From assembly GCA_900544885.1 (NCBI GenBank), contig UQWU01000041.1, positions 1 through 16,448 of the forward strand: DNA of 16,448 nt, written 5' to 3'. Shown one piece after another: positions 13,615 through 16,448 of the stretch (position 1 is the stretch's first letter; each line of letters opens with the position of its first letter). Both the position numbers and the translations under genes were made by a program. Below the pieces are notes generated by a model that did no database searches, was not told where the DNA came from, and saw only the letters and a list, made by a program, of their open reading frames with translations. The stretch is from an uncultured Phascolarctobacterium sp. (GTDB lineage: Bacteria; Bacillota; Negativicutes; Acidaminococcales; Acidaminococcaceae).

Positions 13615-16191
13615 TTGGAGATAGAACAGATTACCAAAGAGCTGAATAAACGCTTTGCAGAGCCTTTGAAGGAATATTATGATAGGCGTGTAATCTTTTG
13701 GTACGATCCAGACAAAGAGTTTGCAGATGAAATTGCTGACTTGCAGCTGAATAATGCCAAGGTATTAGCGCTTACCGGAAAGAATAATTTTGCCGCAAAG
13801 CTAACCTTGCACCAAGACCAGGAAAGCAATTATCTTGTCTATTGTCCCCTGCTCTATGAAAAACAGGAGGATAATTGGCTTTTAGATGTAGAGCTTTACA
13901 GTGAGGAGTTTAGGGCTGATGTTGTTTCCATTTGGATGAATGAGCTGCATATCCCCAATGAAGAAAGATTCCGCAAAGTGGTGCAGGCACATAAAAAGTT
14001 TTTCAACGCCAAGGAGCGTCGTAACAAATTTGCTGCTATAGTACCTAATGTACAAATACCACAGCAGATAAATTATGGCGTAATGGCTGTATTAGTTGGT
14101 TGTCGTGACGCAGAAGCTCCGGCAATTATCAAAGCAGTATTGTGCAATGATTTAAATAATGATACTAACACTGCTTATCAAAACCTTGTAGCCTATAATT
14201 GTCATGGTATGCTGCATACACTTGCTGCCTTAGCTACTGGTTATAGCCAGGGTGATGACTTTGATGTTTTTGGTTTAGCACGGTATGTAATTGTTTCAGC
14301 TCTTAGCAAGAATCTGAAAGAAGAATACCTGAAAGGTTTGGAGCATTATTACAGTGGCAGTAAGCAAGCATTTTGCTATGATTTAGTTGCTGAGTGGATG
14401 CGTAGTGCTGAAAAGGATATTTATGTCAAAGTAGCTAATGTAGTAGAATTGGATTTGCAGTTAGCTGAGCGACTGAACAAGGCTGTTATTAAAGATTTGC
14501 TGTTCATCGAGTGCCTGCCATGCGTGAATCAGTGCATTTTACAACAGCTGTTAAACGATATTGCTCATAACATCATTGATATCGCAACTATTAGAGAGAC
14601 TATAGAAGCGCGCAGAACTCTGTTATATTATGACAAGTATTCCTATTATTATGATGGATTGCAGGCCGTAGAAAGAATGCAGGAATTTTATCTTCATAAT
14701 GCAGCTGGTTTCCATGAGCCGCTTCCTGAAAAGGTGTGGCAGGAATATTGCAGTGAATACTATAAGATGGATGGCTACTACATAGATTTTTACCTGGCCT
14801 TTAGAAATCTGAAGGAAAGTAATGATGTAGTTCTTGATGACTTGTTTAAACAGGTTGCGGAATTTGTAGATAATCTGTACAATAACTGGTTCTTACCTGA
14901 GCTGAATACTAACTGGACTAATACTGCTGGCGTACAGCTTAGTGATACAGGCCGTATTGATGGTTTGAAGCAGCAGGTTGATTTTTATAGGGATAATATT
15001 GCTGATTTCGAAAATAGAATCTTTGTTATTATTTCTGATGCTATGCGATATGAGGTTGCAGCACGTATGTCCGGACAGTTAGAGCAGGATATGCAGTGCA
15101 CCGTGAAGCTTGATTCCTGCCAGGGTATTTTCCCTACCATTACACCTTTTGGCATGGCTGCTCTGCTGCCTCATAATGAACTGACTGTAGAATATAACAA
15201 TGATAGACTAGCTGTTATGGCAGACGGAGTGAAAACTGAGTCAAACTATAGAGAAAAAATACTTAGAACTGCTAAAGCTAATAGCGTAGCTATTACTGCA
15301 GAAGAACTGCTCAAGGCCAAGCGTGATGAGCGCAAGGAAATGGTGAGGGGTACTGATGTTGTCTATATCTATCATAATGTTATTGATAATGGTGGCCATG
15401 ACGATAATCCTGATACCAGTATGGACTGCATTAATGCCATAAGGGAAATCAAGAACATCATTCGCATTATTGTAAGTGATGTAGGTGGTACTAACATTAT
15501 CGTAACTGCTGATCATGGCTTTATGTATAATCATAGGGCACTTAATGAAAGTGATAAGGTTGACGCTAAAGACTTTAAGGATCATGCAGTTGATATGGGC
15601 AGACGTTATGCGATTCTGCGCAAGGATAGTATGACTCCTCAGTACCTGCTTAAAGTAAATTTGGCTGCAGGGAATGATAAGTATGATGGATATGCACCAA
15701 GAGAAGGTATTCGCATCAAGAGTGGTGGTAAGGGTACAAAGTTTGTTCATGGTGGTATATCCTTACAGGAAATGGTTATACCTGTATTGAGATTTACTCA
15801 TCATCGTAACAGCAGTGCAACCTATCGTAAGAACAACGATAAATTTGACACTAAACCAGTTGCCATCGGTTGCAGCTCTATTGGCTTAACTATTAATAAT
15901 CCTACATTTAGCCTTAATTTCTACCAAAAGGATGCTGTAAGCAATAATAGAACAGCGGAGACTTATAAGCTGTACTTTATTGATAAAGTTGGACGTACTA
16001 TTTGTCAGCCTGTAAGTATCATTGCAGATAAGACTTCTGAAAATATCCAAGAACGACAATTCAGACCTCATTTCATTCTGAATAATCAGACCTATGATAA
16101 AAATGAAGTATATTATTTGGTTATGGAAGCTGAATCTACAGGTGAAAAACATAAGCATGAGTTTAGGATTAATATAGCTTTTGAGTTGTAA
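13615..16191 (+). CDS. pglZ: PglZ, BREX alkaline-phosphatase-superfamily protein
   Basis: This 858-residue PglZ-domain protein, together with BrxC and PglX, is part of the conserved BREX core. The domain belongs to the alkaline phosphatase superfamily. Visible metal-site motifs are VIISDAMRYE (Asp at residue 475), IYHNVIDNGGHDD (about 582-594) and VTADHGFMYNH (Asp633-His634-Gly635). The N-terminus (about 1-120, 'VIFWYDPDKEFADE') is the usual PglZ N-terminal domain, and the C-terminal 120 residues form a beta-rich tail. The start is TTG at 13615: AGGAG (13601-13605) lies 9 bases before it and there is no suitably placed ATG. It is the last gene of the operon here. The usual next gene, brxL, is absent. 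Confidence 0.94.
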   Translation: MEIEQITKELNKRFAEPLKEYYDRRVIFWYDPDKEFADEIADLQLNNAKVLALTGKNNFAAKLTLHQDQESNYLVYCPLLYEKQEDNWLLDVELYSEEFRADVVSIWMNELHIPNEERFRKVVQAHKKFFNAKERRNKFAAIVPNVQIPQQINYGVMAVLVGCRDAEAPAIIKAVLCNDLNNDTNTAYQNLVAYNCHGMLHTLAALATGYSQGDDFDVFGLARYVIVSALSKNLKEEYLKGLEHYYSGSKQAFCYDLVAEWMRSAEKDIYVKVANVVELDLQLAERLNKAVIKDLLFIECLPCVNQCILQQLLNDIAHNIIDIATIRETIEARRTLLYYDKYSYYYDGLQAVERMQEFYLHNAAGFHEPLPEKVWQEYCSEYYKMDGYYIDFYLAFRNLKESNDVVLDDLFKQVAEFVDNLYNNWFLPELNTNWTNTAGVQLSDTGRIDGLKQQVDFYRDNIADFENRIFVIISDAMRYEVAARMSGQLEQDMQCTVKLDSCQGIFPTITPFGMAALLPHNELTVEYNNDRLAVMADGVKTESNYREKILRTAKANSVAITAEELLKAKRDERKEMVRGTDVVYIYHNVIDNGGHDDNPDTSMDCINAIREIKNIIRIIVSDVGGTNIIVTADHGFMYNHRALNESDKVDAKDFKDHAVDMGRRYAILRKDSMTPQYLLKVNLAAGNDKYDGYAPREGIRIKSGGKGTKFVHGGISLQEMVIPVLRFTHHRNSSATYRKNNDKFDTKPVAIGCSSIGLTINNPTFSLNFYQKDAVSNNRTAETYKLYFIDKVGRTICQPVSIIADKTSENIQERQFRPHFILNNQTYDKNEVYYLVMEAESTGEKHKHEFRINIAFEL

Positions 16192-16278
16192 GGCCTTGAA
16201 AGTACGGCATACTGCACAAACAACACAAAATTACTGATTAACTCATAGAAATATCCTGTGAGGGTATTAAAAGCACAA

Positions 16279-16323
16279 AAGCCTAGCATAAACCTATAAA
16301 AGGTCGTTGCTAGGCTTCTTTTT
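16279..16323 (+). terminator. intrinsic terminator of the BREX operon
   Basis: The arms AAGCCTAGCA (16279-16288) and TGCTAGGCTT (16308-16317) are perfectly complementary over 10 bp with a 19-base loop, followed by CTTTTTC (16318-16324). It lies 88 bp after the pglZ stop, so transcription of the cluster should end here, with no further gene of the operon before it. Bases 16192-16278 contain no gene that I can see. Confidence 0.88.
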
Positions 16324-16352
16324 CACTTCTTGAGACAAACATATTTTCTGCC

Positions 16353-16448
16353 TAAATTGCAATAAGAAATTGCACACTTTTTAAAAATCAAGCTGCATAA
16401 ATCTTATCAAGCTCATTCTCGAATAGATCATCAGGTGATTTGTATCCG
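16353..16448 (-). mobile_element. IS30-family right end, inverted third copy, continues out of window
   Basis: The reverse complement of this stretch matches 395-490 of the first IS30 copy at 95 of 96 positions. The one difference, in codon Ala versus Thr near the transposase C-terminus, is at 16395 by my alignment. The right terminus (TAAATTGCAA at 16353-16362) faces left, toward the BREX cluster, while copies 1 and 2 face right. Copies 1 and 3 thus bracket the island as inverted, inward-facing right ends. It begins 30 bp after the BREX terminator. Confidence 0.88.
16388..16448 (-). CDS. IS30-family transposase, last 19 residues (truncated by window edge)
   Basis: Reading the minus strand gives GYKSPDDLFENELDKIYAA and then a TGA stop (complement of 16388-16390). 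This is the same C-terminus as the transposase at 3-455 except for Ala in place of the final Thr-side residue (IYAA versus IYAT). The rest of the gene lies beyond the window, so whether it is intact is unknown. Confidence 0.85.
   Translation of the reverse strand, partial: GYKSPDDLFENELDKIYAA

Noticed and set aside
15241..15750. 169-codon minus-strand open frame inside pglZ, and similar long antisense frames inside brxC, pglX and the recombinase gene
   Set aside because: They lie opposite well-supported genes with conserved motifs, have no ribosome binding sites or recognisable domains, and reflect low stop density opposite A+T-rich coding sequence.

Overview
The window is a phage-defence island of about 16 kb from a low-G+C bacterium. 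A-rich codon use, strong AGGAGG-like ribosome binding sites, occasional GTG/TTG starts and an IS30-type element point to Bacillota (Firmicutes). I cannot name a genus from the sequence.

Layout, left to right. Positions 1-490 are the 3' end of an IS30-family insertion sequence on the + strand. Next is a two-gene AbiE toxin-antitoxin operon (746-2178) with its own promoter and a candidate operator. A second, diverged IS30 3' remnant follows (2204-2370). A repeat-rich promoter region (2402-2538) then leads into a gene for a small serine recombinase (2574-3167). Only 36 bp later begins a same-strand BREX type 1 cluster: brxA (3204-3836), brxB (3850-4419), brxC (4444-8019), pglX (8234-11794), a DUF262/DUF1524 GmrSD-like nuclease gene resembling brxU (about 11808-13589) and pglZ (13615-16191). 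A strong intrinsic terminator (16279-16323) closes the cluster. It is followed at once by a third IS30 3' end, in the opposite orientation (16353-16448, running out of the window).

How the genes fit together: PglX (N6-adenine methyltransferase), PglZ (alkaline-phosphatase-superfamily protein), BrxC (large AAA+ ATPase) and BrxA/BrxB form the BREX methylation and exclusion machinery. The embedded GmrSD-like protein would add restriction of modified phage DNA, complementing BREX. AbiE would add abortive infection. All genes except the last IS fragment lie on the + strand, and most junctions from the recombinase onward are short, so one long transcript from the recombinase promoter is likely.

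Four things stand out. (1) The sixth type 1 core gene, brxL, is absent from its usual place after pglZ, where there is a terminator and then an IS. (2) A serine recombinase, not a WYL-type BrxR regulator, is the first gene of the operon, and its promoter is full of CTATCAAAA-type repeats. (3) The 214-bp brxC-pglX gap carries two 44-bp direct repeats. Each folds into a hairpin whose differences between copies keep G-U/Watson-Crick pairing, and a competing long-range pairing is possible. (4) The middle of pglX, covering the presumed specificity region, is much more A+T-rich than its flanks. The whole island sits between two nearly identical inverted IS30 right ends (95 of 96 bases), which suggests movement or shuffling as a unit.
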